A DNA stretch of 64,000 bases from Cacajao melanocephalus (GCA_963573385.1 CAUYLG010026704.1:1-64000), one strand, 5' to 3'. Counted from the stretch's first letter, positions 1 through 12,048 are shown. A program made the numbers and translations. The notes: generated by a model from the sequence alone, not told the origin.

Positions 1-34
1 GCATTCTAGCCTGGGCAATAGAACAAGAATCCCG
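1..34 (+). mobile_element. 3' end of an Alu cut by the window edge
   Basis: The first bases read as the last part of a plus-strand Alu right arm (a diverged 'ctagcctgggcaatagaacaag' type ending). The rest of the element lies outside the window. It runs into a pyrimidine-rich tract instead of a clean A tail. Confidence 0.75.
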
Positions 35-133
35 TTCTCTCTCCCTCTTTCTCTTCCTCTTTCTTTCTCTCTTACATTCTTTTTTTTTCTTTCTTTCACT
101 CTTTCTTTCTTCTTTTCTCTTTTTCTTTCTTTC
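35..133. repeat. CT/TTTC-rich low-complexity tract
   Basis: About 100 bases made almost only of C and T, with CTTT, TCTT and CTCT units, followed by an A-rich stretch to about 165. It is a polypyrimidine microsatellite beside the Alu end and is likely polymorphic. No other function is visible. Confidence 0.85.
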
Positions 134-164
134 AAAAAAAATGCAAAAAGAAAAAAAAGAGAAA

Positions 165-2350
165 AACCACATGAACACAATAGTAAATGTCAAAAACATC
201 AGACAAAAAGCTTAAATTTATCAATCATTCCTAATAAAAATAGGAATTAAAAAAATAAAAGGAAGGAAACTCTTGAATATAAAGACTATCAAAACGAACA
301 GTAAATAGTATCCTAAAGTGAAAAACAGTTAGGTAACTTCAATTACAGAAAACCCTAGGAAGAGGGAAGCCTGTAATTACCACTACTTAACATTACTTGG
401 GCAGTCTTAGCAATGTAATAAGGCAAGAAAATTAAATAACTGGCATAAGCACTGGAACACAAATAGATAAAACCATCTCTTTTTTTCTACTAATAAGATA
501 CTATAGTAGAATTCCTCTATATCAAGGAATCTTGGGATAAAACTCTACTGGATTTAATGAATGAATTTGGATATAAGATAATTGTATAAAAATCACTATT
601 TTTCTCCAGTCTAGCAATAAGCACCTAGTACTGGGAATGGAAAAAATATATCATCAAAAATGTGACAATTGTGTTTAACAGTAGAAACTCAGAATCTGTA
701 GGAAAAGATCTAAAATATCTTACTAAAAAGACATAAGGTAAGAGCGGACTAAATAGAGAGGCGTAATGCACACTTGGATGGGAGGGTTATGTAATAAAGA
801 CAATCCTCCCAAATTGATATGTAACATATTTCAATTTTAATTGCAAATTTTGATGGGGCTTTTATTTAGAACTCGATAAAAATATCTTAAATTTTGTGTG
901 GTAGAATGTTCAGGAATAACTAAGAAAATTATGAGAAAAGAGAACAATTAGGGATAATCTGCTTCCTCTACAATATATACAGCAAACCACTTGTAATAAA
1001 ACCAACATGGTATTTATATACAAATGGAGACTATTCTAATCATATACTTCATTATCATATGTCCTATGATTTTCCTATTTCAGCAATTCTCTTTTTCTTT
1101 GTTTCTAGATAGTAATTTCTTTTTAAATTTCCTCTTTGATCCTGCTGTTATCTGGGACTGCAATTCTTATTTACAAACAGTTAAGATTTATTAGTTCCCT
1201 TTTATGGCTTATTTATACTGATGTAAGTAGGTCAGTGGAATAGAATTGACAATCTAGAATGAGATGTTAGAATAAATGAGAATTTAACATAAGGCAAGTG
1301 TGGTGGTTCATTTCAGAGGGAAATTAATGGCATTGGCATAACTGCATACCTATCTGGAAGAAAAAATGGATTTTATTCTCATAGCAAACACAAAAATATG
1401 TAGTTAGCATCACAAAAATTTACAGCTTTTCTGTAAAAAATATTTCCATAAATAAGTCTATAGATAAATAATAGACCTTGGAAGATATTTGTAACACAGA
1501 TGTCAAAAAGTTAATTTCTATAGACACAGAGCTCTAACAAATTGACAAAAGACAGAAAAAGCAGCAGAAAACTAGGCAGTATGTTTGAATAGACAATTTA
1601 CAGAATGAATAGCTAGATACTGTATAAAAAGATGCTCAAATTCATTAGTAATTAGGAAAATGCAAAGTATTGCAACAATAAAATATCAGCATATACTTGT
1701 GAGACTGGCAAAATTAAAAAGAACTCTCAAACTCATTGTTCTCAGGGGTCTGAGTGAAAGACACTTTAACAACTAACTGCTTAAAAGAATATGACATGTT
1801 ATATCCTTCTTGAAACACAACTGGGAACATCTATTAAAATTCAAAATATCATATACCCTTTGCAAACCAGCATTGCACTTCCAGGAGTTTACTGCATAAA
1901 AACAAATGTATCCAGTTCATGAAGGCATTATGTTTGTTGCAGCATTGTTTGTAGTTGCCAAGAACAGGTAAAAAGAGAATTCCTTGTGTATAGGGAAATG
2001 GCAGAATAAAAATGATATAGCCATACCATACAATATTGTGTAACCATAAAAAAAATTGAGTCACACCAGATTACTTGGAGCAGATCACTCCATTTCCTGA
2101 GGAAATGTTTGACTAACTAATGTAAGATGCAGAAAAGTGTATATAAAAAACAAATGATACCAGAAAAGCAAGTCCTGTGTGCATGTGTGCATGTGAGCCT
2201 GCCTCATGTATGTGTGTCTAGGATATCTGATTATGAAAAACCTGAAGGACACTCATCGATTTTAAAATCTGGCTTATCTGGTAAAGGAGAATTAGGCATG
2301 AGATGCTGACAGTGGGGTCAGGGGCAGGAAAAGGAGTCAAAGAAAATGGC
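165..2350 (+). mobile_element. Old L1M LINE, ORF2 remnant and 3' end
   Basis: Plus-strand L1 phrases occur in consensus order: the RT-region stretch near 410-640 ('caatgtaataaggcaagaaaa', then 'ctagcaataagcacc'), the segment near 800-1020 ('aaagagaacaattagggataat'), the 'ggtcagtggaatagaattgac' block near 1231, the 'gacaaaagacagaaaaag' block near 1545 and the ORF2 C-terminal stretch near 1850-2060. Every frame is broken by stops and indels, so it is a dead mammal-wide or early-primate copy. Both ends are approximate. The 3' end probably lies near the GT-rich stretch at 2175-2220 or shortly after. Confidence 0.8.
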
Positions 2351-2399
2351 ATGTATTTATTTTCCTACGTATGCAAGATGATATAGGCTGTCCTCGCTT

Positions 2400-3377
<978 letters not shown>

Positions 3378-3424
3378 TAACCGTAAAATAAATAAATAAA
3401 GGAAATGACCACCAACTTCTATGG

Positions 3425-3522
3425 CCCATGAAGGCAGGTACCATGTTGGTTTTGGTCACGATTTTATCCCTAACATATAGCATGTTGACACTCAGTATTT
3501 GTTAAATGCATATTGTTGAATA
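3425..3522 (+). mobile_element. L2 LINE 3' end
   Basis: The order 'ggcaggtaccatgttgg', a 'tttatccctaacatatagca' stretch and 'gtatttgttaaatgcat' is the diverged L2 3'-UTR ending (consensus-like 'gggcagggac...atccc...agca...aataaatatttgttgaatga'). It is old and short. Confidence 0.6.
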
Positions 3523-3736
3523 CAATGAAAAATAACATTGTGATTACTATTATTTTTCCCTCTCCAGTTGGTAATGATCAAAACATTATAATATTCAGAG
3601 TTGTGAGATATGGAAAGGGGCAGATGGAACCATAAATCAGTTCAATGCTTCTGAAGGGTGAGTTCTTTCAAAACTTTTAGGAAACAGAAAATCCCCATGA
3701 TATGTGAGTCCCAGAGCATAGAAAATGATCAGAAAA

Positions 3737-4073
<337 letters not shown>

Positions 4074-4259
4074 TCATTTTATGACGCTCCCATTCAGGAG
4101 TCCTTCCTTTCTCCTAACACCTGTTCTTTTCCCTCATGGTCTTTACCACAATTTATAACTGTATTTAAAATGTCTATGTACTATATTATGCATTATGTAT
4201 TAATTATTAGGAGGTTTGTATATGTAGTTATTTGTTTGTATGTCTCTTGTGCTAAATAA

Positions 4260-4375
4260 GAGCAGGGCCATGCTTGTTTTTGTTCTCCTCCTGCTGACTG
4301 TGCAGTCCCCACACCTGGCACAGTTCCTGGCCTATCAAAGCTACTCAATAAATATTTGTTACATGAATGAATATG
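4260..4375 (+). mobile_element. L2 LINE 3' end
   Basis: 'gagcagggccatgcttg', 'cacctggcacagttcctggcc' and 'ctcaataaatatttgttac' followed by 'atgaatgaat' form a clear L2 3' terminus on the plus strand. The AT-rich 4140-4255 just upstream may be more of the same element. A weaker L2-like echo lies at 4525-4615. Confidence 0.7.
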
Positions 4376-5293
4376 ACTCTAAATTCTGAAGTGCATCAAG
4401 GCAGGGGTAACAAATGTAGCTAAAAGTCAAGATAGCTTCCTGAGTGTCTTACATAGACACTGCAATGTGTATTTTCTTCTAGCCAAGGATCTAAGGATGT
4501 AACAGAAAAGTTCTGTCCTCATGACCAGATTGTGATCACCTTGAAAACGAGGGCTTTGTCTTCTTCATCTTTACATTTCTCTGCATGTGCCATATTACTT
4601 GGCACAGACTTGAACATGATGTGCCTGATACTCTTGATGTACATGATGCGTGGTGGTTTTCAGGTAGTAGAGGTATCTAAGTGTGGAAGGTTCATGCAAG
4701 CCTGGCAGACCTGCCATCAAAGCCAAGCCTGAGCCAACCAACCAAGATGCAGTGGGGTAAGTGGGGAGCATGGTGGGTGTCAACATCCTCTTTGCTTGGG
4801 TGTCAAGGCAGCAGAGACTGAGGAGATTTGATGGAAAAAAAATAGATGTTCCCATTATTTAGAGATACAAAGGAAATCAAATAAAGAATAAAAATAATAA
4901 CAAATATCAAGTGTTTGGAGGAGATCTCAAAGGAGAAGGTGAGAGCAGGTGAGCTGAAGCCTCCTCATATATATGGCTTGCATAGTCATCAACAGTCATC
5001 AGTTATGATTGATACATTCAGACATGGTGGTGGATACATATTCTCTAGGCATGTAAGCTAACCACCAGAAGAAAATTCCAGAAACTTTCAAAGAGCTTGC
5101 CTTCATGAAATGGCACCATGGGCAGCATGGAATGGAAAGAGACAGTGTAACTTTTTAAAAACTTTTTACTAAAAATATAATATTAATATTTTTATTAAAA
5201 ACCCATTCTGTTGTGGAAAAGGTGATTCACAGTAACGTCAAAGTGCAACAGTTCCACAGTGAACTGGTGAGCATGCCTGTCTGTATCCTATCA
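4376..5293. other. Mostly single-copy interval
   Basis: Apart from the weak L2-like stretch at 4525-4615 I see no repeat, no RNA gene and no open frame with protein character. An AT-rich palindromic patch lies at 5165-5205 ('aatataatattaatattttta'). Confidence 0.4.
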
Positions 5294-5298
5294 CAGGA

Positions 5299-5647
5299 TG
5301 ATATGGCTTGGCTGTGTCCCCATGCAGATCTCATCTTGAATTCCCACGTGTTGTGGGAGGGACCTGGTGGGAGGTAATCGAATCATGGGGCAAGTCTTTC
5401 CTGTGCTGTTCTCATGACAATGAATAAGTCTCATAAGATCTGATGGTTTTAAAAAGAGGAGTTTCCCTGCACAAGCTCTCTCTTTGCCTGCTGCCATCCA
5501 TGTAACATGTGACTTGCTCCTCCTTGCCTTCCGCCATGATTGTGAGGCCTCCCCAGCCACGTAGAACTGTAAGTCTGATTAAACCTCTTTCTTTTGTAAA
5601 TTCCCAGTCTCTGGTATGGTTTTATCAGCAGCATGAAAAGTAATACA
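5299..5647 (+). mobile_element. MSTA-type MaLR solo LTR
   Basis: It starts with TG ('tgatatggcttggctgtgtc') and ends with '...aaaagtaataca'. Inside are MST phrases: 'gtgttgtgggagggacc', 'tcatgacaatgaataagtc', 'ccgccatgattgtgaggc' and 'gattaaacctctttctttt'. The flanks CAGGA (5294-5298) and CAGGG (5648-5652) are a 4/5 match for a 5-bp TSD. There is no internal retroviral sequence, so this is a solo LTR left by recombination. It is an ERVL-MaLR fossil with no coding capacity. Confidence 0.92.
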
Positions 5648-5652
5648 CAGGG

Positions 5653-6060
5653 TCAGCTTCCCACTGGTGTACAAGGAGTCATAGCTTCTTCTCACACACT
5701 GACAGTCCCCTCTACCCAGCTGTCCCCTTTGTGTTTTAGGCTGCCAGTAATTGAACCCTCGTCGCCAACCTCATGTTCTCCATACTGTTTTCCCAGCTCT
5801 CACAGGATGCCCTGCTCAAGTGGGAATTCGGGAAAGAAGGGCTTCCCTATGGGTATCAGCCACCTCTACCCACTGCTGTGGGATTGTCTGTCCAGCTGTT
5901 CCCAAATCCCTTTAAAATTTGAGCAGTGGGCAAAGGGAAGGTGCTAGCAGATAGGTCAAAGTTGGAATCCTCAGTCTTGTTAATCAGAGTCACAATGTTA
6001 TACAGCTCATTAGATTTCAAACAGGCAAAGTGGGGTGTGTTGGAAGAGCATGCAATTAGA
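5653..6060. other. Single-copy interval, moderately GC-rich
   Basis: No recognised repeat. An open frame of 104 codons (5633-5947, plus) starts inside the LTR and has no family resemblance I can name, so I do not call it a gene. Confidence 0.4.
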
Positions 6061-6064
6061 AATA

Positions 6065-6290
6065 AAAGGATATGGGTTCCAGCTTAATATTGGTGTTTTA
6101 CTTAATGCTCTCATTTCCTTATCTGTGAAATGTATGCAATACCCATCCAGCTACCTCATGATGAAGATGAAAGCAGAGGAGCCATGTGGGAGTGTTTTAT
6201 AGATAAAACAAAAATTGCTACAATTTAATATAATTCATTGTGTACCACTAGCTTTATATTAATTGACTCTTATTCTCACAACAATTTTGA
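6065..6290 (+). mobile_element. MIR SINE, diverged
   Basis: The order 'gggttccagcttaatattgg', 'ctcatttccttatctgtgaaatg', 'acccatccagctacctcatg' follows the MIR core and 3' part ('gcctcagtttcctcatctgtaaaatggg...tacctacctcat'). The stretch after 6220 ('attctcacaacaattttgaggg') resembles another MIR segment. Confidence 0.65.
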
Positions 6291-6308
6291 GGGTCAGAGA
6301 TGAAATGA

Positions 6309-6372
6309 TCCTTCCTTCCTACCTTCCTTCCTTTCTTCTTACCTTCCTTCCTTCCTTCTTCCCTGCCTTTCT
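6309..6372. repeat. (CCTT)n tetranucleotide repeat
   Basis: An interrupted CCTT/CTTT microsatellite. The following 6390-6440 ('actatgtggcatgccctattgtaggtg') again looks MIR-like, so the repeat may have expanded inside or between MIR pieces. Confidence 0.85.
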
Positions 6373-6440
6373 TAAAAATTCACGGAGCCATACTATGTGG
6401 CATGCCCTATTGTAGGTGTTTACTTACATTATCTCATTTA

Positions 6441-6754
6441 CTTTATTATTAACTTACACCCAGTGCTATATTGGGCCACCCTGGAACTAAGGCGAAAGGG
6501 AAAAATCTGTTTTACTGGTTCTGTCTTCATTTCATATTTTGTCCATTGTGAGTCTTTTTATATTCATTTTGATTTTTAAAAATATTGCATTAAAATATTA
6601 TTTACCTTGATTACTGAGTTTTTTGGTGCCCCCTTAAATTTTGTGCCTGAGCCAACTCACCTCACTCTAGTCTTAGCTCTGCTTATAAGTGCAGGAAGCA
6701 GGTCTTATCCTAGTCCTGTTTCAGAAAAAGGAATTCAGTTTGAGAATATTAGCT
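6441..6754. other. No firm assignment
   Basis: 6630-6690 ('ggtgcccccttaaattttgtgcc') has the feel of an old DNA-transposon tail, but I cannot name the family. There is no gene signal. Confidence 0.25.
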
Positions 6755-6875
6755 AAAGTATGTTTTCTGGGTATCTGAGACCCTGTTGGCCTTTACAGTA
6801 AACTTGGAAGCTCACAGGGAAACATAATTGTCACCATGTCAAAGAGGGCCTACGGAGAGTAAAATGATGAGCCCA
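6755..6875 (+). repeat. Copy A of a 121-bp direct duplication
   Basis: It aligns without gaps to 10306-10426 at an offset of 3551. The differences I counted are at 6773, 6853, 6858-6860 and 6864, which gives about 95 percent identity. To the right, 6871-6910 ('gcccaaggtaataaaacc') continues like a MIR, whereas the right flank of copy B does not. That fits copy A being the older context. Confidence 0.9.
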
Positions 6876-7169
6876 AGGTAATAAAACCAATTAGGGGTAA
6901 AATAATAGTTCAATCGGGGTGTGTGTGGCTTTATACGATTGTACTACTCTATCTTTTAAATGATGGGATGCACAGAAAAATTCCATTGAGATCTAGAAAG
7001 TGCTGTTTAATATCACTGTTTTAAATCTTGAATATCCTCTCAATGTGTTTTAGTTTAGCTTCAATGCTTCTAAAATGTAGATATTCTTATTTTCTTTGAC
7101 ATAGCATTATCTATAGATAGGCATTTGATTAACAGCAATTACTCTCCAGTGAAACAGAATAGATGAACA

Positions 7170-7510
7170 TATTTCTCCATTTCTTTCTTTTTATTTTTTT
7201 ATTTTTGAGACATGGTCTTGCTCTGTTACCCAGGCTGGAGTGTAGAGGTATGATCATAGCTCACTGCAACCTCAACTCCTGGGCTTAAGTGATCCTCCCA
7301 CCTCAGCCTCCCAGGTACCCAGGACTACAGGTGTACATCACAATGCCTGGTTAATTATTAATTTATTATTAGTTTTTTTAGAGATGGGGGGTCTTACTAA
7401 GTTGCTCAGGCTGGTCTTGAACTCCTGACCTGAAGTGATCCTACCACCTCAACCTCCCAAAATGTTGGGATTACATACATGAACCACCATGCCTGGCCCT
7501 ATTTCTCCAT
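7170..7510 (-). mobile_element. AluJ-type element with intact TSD
   Basis: Minus-strand Alu body at 7181-7499 with J-like wording ('gatcatagctcactgcaacc', 'ttgctcaggctggtcttgaac'). The 11-bp direct repeat TATTTCTCCAT at 7170-7180 and 7500-7510 is a perfect TSD. The linker region around 7345-7380 is AT-expanded. The sequence after it (7511-7560, 'aatgaggaaaccgaggctta') looks like a MIR remnant that the Alu split. Confidence 0.95.
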
Positions 7511-7560
7511 GTTTTGAATGAGGAAACCGAGGCTTACAAAAAGTTAATGACTTAAGAATT

Positions 7561-8405
7561 CCGTACTCACACAATGGTATACAATGCTTTCTTTGATGTT
7601 AATAATGGTGGGAATGTTTATGGCTCTTGTGTGGAAGACCTAAGGGAGGAACTTAGCACATCAAATCAGCAGTGAGATGAGACTAGGGGATCCGGACCAT
7701 TCGTGGAAGGGGGCCGGGTCTTGGGATCCTGTCACTCACAGATAATCACAGAAACCCCAAACAGGCAGCAGGTATGAGAATCATCCTGGGGCTCAGTTGT
7801 CTCTGGGCATGTCTGAGGCAACTTGCAGCAGAGAAATGGTGTATTCATTCTCAGTTTGAGTAGGGTTATCATTACTCACCCTTCATTGAGAATCCCTTTA
7901 CCTGGAGGAGGAAGGAATGTGTCCTCAGTTTCCCCACCTCCTCCGTGTGGTGTGGGAAGCTGCAGACCGGCAGAGGGCGCTCCGGGCAGTCGGCAAACCG
8001 TCCGGGGCAGATCCACCCGGAGCCAGCGGAGTGGCCTCCTGGAAACGGGCCACAGCTTCATGAAGATCCGCAACATGATGGGGCTCCAGACCTCACTGGA
8101 GCTTGGGGAGAGGCGTGAACACAATAACCTCCGAATTGTTCTCTGTGTCTCCAGTCTTGCTCTTCATAAACTCATTCTTCAAATCATAGCCATCATGATC
8201 TTTCTGCACCGCAGTGCCTTCCTGCCCTCCCTCAGGAAGACCCCCACTCGGAACAGCTGTGCTAAGTATCAGCTCCATTCCCCACAACGCCGTCTTTACA
8301 TGCTACGGCTCGACTATTCTGAGCCATTTTCTTATTGTTGTCGTTGAATTCATCTATTTTAATTTAATAACATACGTACTTTGCCATTTTAGGTTCCATT
8401 GAAGA
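7561..8405. other. Single-copy segment with a CpG-bearing core
   Basis: The core at about 7930-8060 carries many more CpGs than the surroundings and no repeat is recognisable. A 174-codon frame (7823-8347, plus) and an 82-codon frame (7876-8124, minus) overlap it. Neither resembles a known domain, and both probably reflect the GC content. A donor-like CAG/GTATGAG lies near 7770. The segment is a reasonable place for an exon or regulatory element, but the sequence alone does not prove either. Confidence 0.35.
7967..7980 (+). promoter_or_regulatory. CTCF-motif match
   Basis: CCGGCAGAGGGCGC fits the 14-base CTCF core CCASYAGRKGGCRS at 13 positions; only the third base differs. It sits in the CpG-bearing core of the single-copy segment and not in a repeat. 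Binding is inferred from the motif only. Confidence 0.5.
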
Positions 8406-8408
8406 TTT

Positions 8409-8525
8409 TTTTGTTCTTTTTTTTTTGTTTTTTTTTTGAGGCAGGGTCTGGTTCTTTTGCCCAGGCTGGAGTGCAGTGGTGCAAATCACAGATCACTGCA
8501 CCCTTGAACTCCTGGGCTCTGAGCT
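8409..8525 (-). mobile_element. 5'-truncated Alu (right arm only)
   Basis: A T-rich tail followed by 'gggtctggttcttttgcccaggctgg' and the rest of the right arm as far as 'ctcctgggctctg', where the Alu stops. This is the expected shape of a 5'-truncated minus-strand insertion. Confidence 0.85.
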
Positions 8526-9035
8526 ATTTTCAAGACCGAAATTCACTGGCCTGTCTCTCCCTTCTGGAGCTATGCACAAGTTACACATTCTGCCTAGATT
8601 CTTTATCCACGGACTCCCTTTCTCGACCAACTTCTCTCTTCATTTCCCACTTTTGATGTTACCTTTTTTGGGGCACTTTCCCTATCCCCTAAGATGGGAT
8701 CACATACGCATCCCACATACTTCCACACCCCCTGCCTTGCACTGGTGTGGCACCAGGGCTGGTGACACTGTGACTGCTGTAGTGACCATATGTTTCCTTG
8801 ACTGACCCTTCTGGTAAACGGTGAGCTCCGTGATCTCTGACCCGTGGGTTTCTAAGTTCCCTGATCTCCGCTCCTCCAGGGCTCCACCCCATTTCAGCTC
8901 CTTACACCCTTGTACTGCTTGCTTTGTGTCTTCGTCACGGCCGGAACTCTGTAGACACTATATGGTGAATGAAATATTTATTGAACAGATTATTCTGCAG
9001 CACCCTTTCTTAATGTATCATTCGTAAGATACCTA
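8526..9035. other. Single-copy interval
   Basis: A diverged L2-like ending may lie near 8950-8990 ('atggtgaatgaaatatttattg'). Otherwise I see nothing recognisable. The short frames here have no protein character. Confidence 0.35.
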
Positions 9036-9039
9036 TGGG

Positions 9040-9166
9040 CGTTGTTAAAATGCAAATCCCTCGGCACCACTTTCAGAGATGATTGGATCTGGGGTGGGGC
9101 TCAGGAGTCTGCATTTTAACAGGTCTCCAAGGTGACTTTTATGCATAATGAAAATTGAGAACTGCT
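9040..9166 (-). mobile_element. MER5A-like hAT nonautonomous DNA transposon
   Basis: 'tgttaaaatgcaaatccc', 'atctggggtggggctcagga', 'tctgcattttaacaggtctcc' and 'attgagaactgct' match a MER5A-type element, read as the reverse of the usual consensus. The orientation is from memory and less certain than the family. Confidence 0.7.
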
Positions 9167-9169
9167 CTA

Positions 9170-10300
9170 GTTTTATCTATGATGGAGAACATCTTTTGTG
9201 TTCTGGTGTTGCCACTGACTTTAGTCAAAACTCCTAAGAATTTCCCTGAGTGTGAAATTTCCTCCAGGGGAGGCTGGGGATGATTGGGATCTGGTCTTCC
9301 CAGGACGTTTCTCGGTGCTGTCTAATCCTTCCCACCCAAGACCAAGGGAATCTCCTCTTTGCGTTTGGTTTGGTCCTGGAGGGCAGATCCCAACAGGTAT
9401 GGGAGTGCAGGTGGGGAAACGAGCTTTGCTCTCTAGGGAGAGAGGTCTCCTCGGAGGAGGGCAATCTCTCTTCCCAACATCTTTGGCTCTTTAGTTCTTT
9501 CCCTTTCCAGGTTTTTCCTCCCTTGAGTGCCAAGCGCTTTGCAAATGTGATAATGAGGGGTCTAATTTGCTGTGCTAACAGATAAAACAAGGGAGCAGAG
9601 CGGCAGGGTTCCCTGGGAAAGCGAATGTCAGCTGTTGATCATGTTGTTCCCTCATTTCCCCTTTCCCTCTGCTGCCCCCCACTCAGCTTGAACTAATTAG
9701 GCCGCTAGCACTCCATAATGAAGGCTAATAAACGCCTAATGGACAGTCTTGAACAAACAAGCCTTAAGCACCATAGCAAAACCTGATTTCCCCATCCCCA
9801 CACCCCTCAAGAACCAGGCTTGAGCTGGGAGTCAGGACAGGTGAAATGACTCCCAGCAGTTCCCCAGGGACTTGAGGCCAGTGCCTCGGCCATGGAAATC
9901 ACAGGACCATCCCTTTCTCTGCCCAATCTGGTGGAGGATTTGCCATCACAGCCAAGGCTCCTGGGCTGGCCACACCTTGTTTGTAGAGAGAGACAGGAAA
10001 GAAGTTACTTCCAGTGAGACCCCACCTTCCTTCCCCACTTCACCTGATAAACAGGAGTTGGGAGAAGGCAGTGTCAGACTCCCCTGAGGCGTTCTTTTGT
10101 GCTTTCAGAATCATCTAGTTTCAAAGGAGAGAACAGATGGATTGCATTTTCCTAACTTTTAGCTGGTTCCAATGTGCAAACAGTTAAGATCATAATGTTA
10201 ACATTTTCTCTATGTTTTATGTGCATATAAAATATTCCTGAAGAATGTGCTTTTGAATGCAAAGTTTTATCCAATTACAATTTTATAGACTTTATAAAAA
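9170..10300. other. Single-copy interval with a homeodomain-site cluster
   Basis: No interspersed repeat is recognised. Overlapping short open frames at 9234-9590 show no known domain. The AT-rich block at 10130-10300 leads into copy B of the duplication. Confidence 0.4.
9694..9740. promoter_or_regulatory. Cluster of TAAT/ATTA homeodomain cores
   Basis: Within 47 bases there is a palindromic TAATTA (9694-9699) and TAAT cores at 9716, 9726 and 9737, in otherwise mixed-composition single-copy DNA. Such spacing is seen in developmental enhancers; function here is inference. Confidence 0.35.
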
Positions 10301-10305
10301 CATAA

Positions 10306-10426
10306 AAAGTATGTTTTCTGGGTGTCTGAGACCCTGTTGGCCTTTACAGTAAACTTGGAAGCTCACAGGGAAACATAATTGTCACCATGTCAAAGAGGGC
10401 CTATGGAGCTCAAACTGATGAGCCCA
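10306..10426 (+). repeat. Copy B of a 121-bp direct duplication
   Basis: A gapless near-copy of 6755-6875 in the same orientation. Its flanks are unrelated to those of copy A: AT-rich on the left, single-copy on the right. No TSD or poly(A) is evident at the edges, which argues against a retrotransposed copy. Confidence 0.9.
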
Positions 10427-10789
10427 TTATGTGAATATGGAAACATCCCATAGTCTCTTGGGGTGAATGAGATACTGATGAATGGAATTAAAAACAATCT
10501 TGTGGTCTTGGATCAGATTGGAAATGGTTGTTGTTTTCTGCTTTTGAAGAGCCATTAAAAAAAAAAAAGAAAACTTTTTGCAAACTTCTGTGGTTTAGAA
10601 GACAGAAGGTGGCTCCATGCAAAATCAGCAGCTTCCCCTTGGTGGGGCAGAAGAAACAGCTCCGGATTGGAAAAGCGTAGATTAGAAAATCCCTTTTCAA
10701 TGCAGAACATACAGCAAACTTACACGGAGGATGAAGTGTGAGGGAGTGCTCGTGGGAATGGAGATGGGTCTCTTTCCAGTCTCCTTTCA
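10427..10789. other. Single-copy interval with a short A run
   Basis: It contains an A12 run at about 10557-10568 and no recognisable repeat or gene. Confidence 0.35.
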
Positions 10790-10895
10790 TTGTACCTGGG
10801 CAGATAACTTAGCAATTTGGGCCTCAACACTTTCCTTATAAAACAGGAGGGATAGGTTTGAGATCATTCTTCTGGCTCTGAAATGCTATGATTAC
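10790..10895 (+). mobile_element. MIR/MIR3-like SINE
   Basis: 'gggcagataacttagcaat', 'ggcctcaacactttccttat' and 'ttctggctctgaaatgctatg' follow the MIR core and the 'ccagctctgaaattctatga' ending that is common in MIR3-type copies. Confidence 0.6.
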
Positions 10896-11633
10896 TCCCC
10901 ACGTTCCCCACCCTGAGAACTCAATTACAAGCTGTTGGACAACACAGAACAACCATCAGTAGCATGTTTGGAGGGAGGGATTCATTAAACTAAAGGATGT
11001 CCGGAACTGAGTCCCCAGTCAGAAGATTTGGCTCTTGGAAAATAGAGTTGTGTAATAAGCCTGTAACTGAATAGATTCGCTTGCTGTATTTTCTGGTTCC
11101 ATGTGTAAGTGGTTTGCATCACATTAACAGCCCAGTCCCATGAAGAGATACTGATTAGGAACGGCTCTTGTTACCATGGTAGGAGCATACACAGGATCGT
11201 AAGGAATAGTTTTGTTAAGTACATGTGGACTGCATTTCTTTCCAGAGACTAGTCTAGCTCCAGCAGCTTCCCTGTGGCGTTCAAGTGCCTGATGAGGTGA
11301 GAATTTTTTCATTGCACGCATCTGGGGCAGGTCCCCTGCTTGTGGAGACACTGAAGGTTGTCTAATGAGAATTGTTTTCACCCCGCTGATTTGAGGCAGG
11401 CAATATCATTGATTAGGAGAATTATCTGTCCTCAGAACTGGAGAAACGTCGAGATTATCTTGTCTTCACTACAAAGAAAATGTGCGATGCTCACAGAGGA
11501 TTTGGAGAAAGTTACACAGGCTCACATGCCTCACATTTTGATATTATCCTGCCAGCATCTTCTATATTCACATGGGGAATTTGAGGGGATCTGTGTGGCT
11601 GGATCCAAATGAGGAAGAGAGAGTATATGGGTT
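10896..11633. other. Single-copy interval
   Basis: No repeat or gene recognised. Overlapping short frames at 11124-11612 on both strands have no domain similarity that I can see. Confidence 0.4.
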
Positions 11634-12048
11634 TCTTAGGGCTCCTGTAACAAATTACCATAAACCCGGTGGCTTAAACAATGGAAATGTATTCTTCTAC
11701 AGTTCTAAGGTCTGGAAGACTGAAATCAAGGTGCCTGCAGGGCCACACTCCCTCTGAAGGGTCCAGGGAAGAGTGCTTCCTTGCCTCTTCCAGCAAGTGT
11801 GTCCCCAAGCACTCCTGGGCTTGCAGCAGCATAACCCCAGTCTCTACCCACCTGTGTTCCCCTGGTGTCTTCTGTGTCTCCCTGTGGGTCCTCGTCTCTT
11901 CTAGAAGGACACTAGTCATTGGATTTAGGAATCATCCCAATCCCATCTTGACCCTTAACTAATTACATCTGTCCATTTTCAATTAAGGTCACATTCTGAG
12001 GTTCTAGGTGGACATGAATTTTGGGGGAACACTATCCAACCCAGTACA
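11634..12048 (-). mobile_element. MLT1-type MaLR LTR, minus strand
   Basis: It reads as the reverse of an MLT1-like LTR: 'cctgtaacaaattaccataaa', 'ccggtggcttaaacaatgg', 'caaggtgcctgcagggcc', 'gacactagtcattggattta', 'actaattacatctgtcc' and 'ggtcacattctgaggttc', ending '...aacccagtaca'. The TSD is not clear. Naming within MaLR is uncertain. It is a fossil LTR without coding sequence. Confidence 0.7.

Noticed and set aside
5299..5647. A functional retroviral promoter or provirus
   Set aside because: It is a solo MaLR LTR with no internal sequence and no coding region. LTR-driven transcription cannot be judged from sequence.
7823..8347. 174-codon open frame on the plus strand
   Set aside because: No domain or family resemblance, no clear start context or splice structure, and overlapping frames on the other strand. 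CpG-bearing GC-rich DNA gives long frames by chance.
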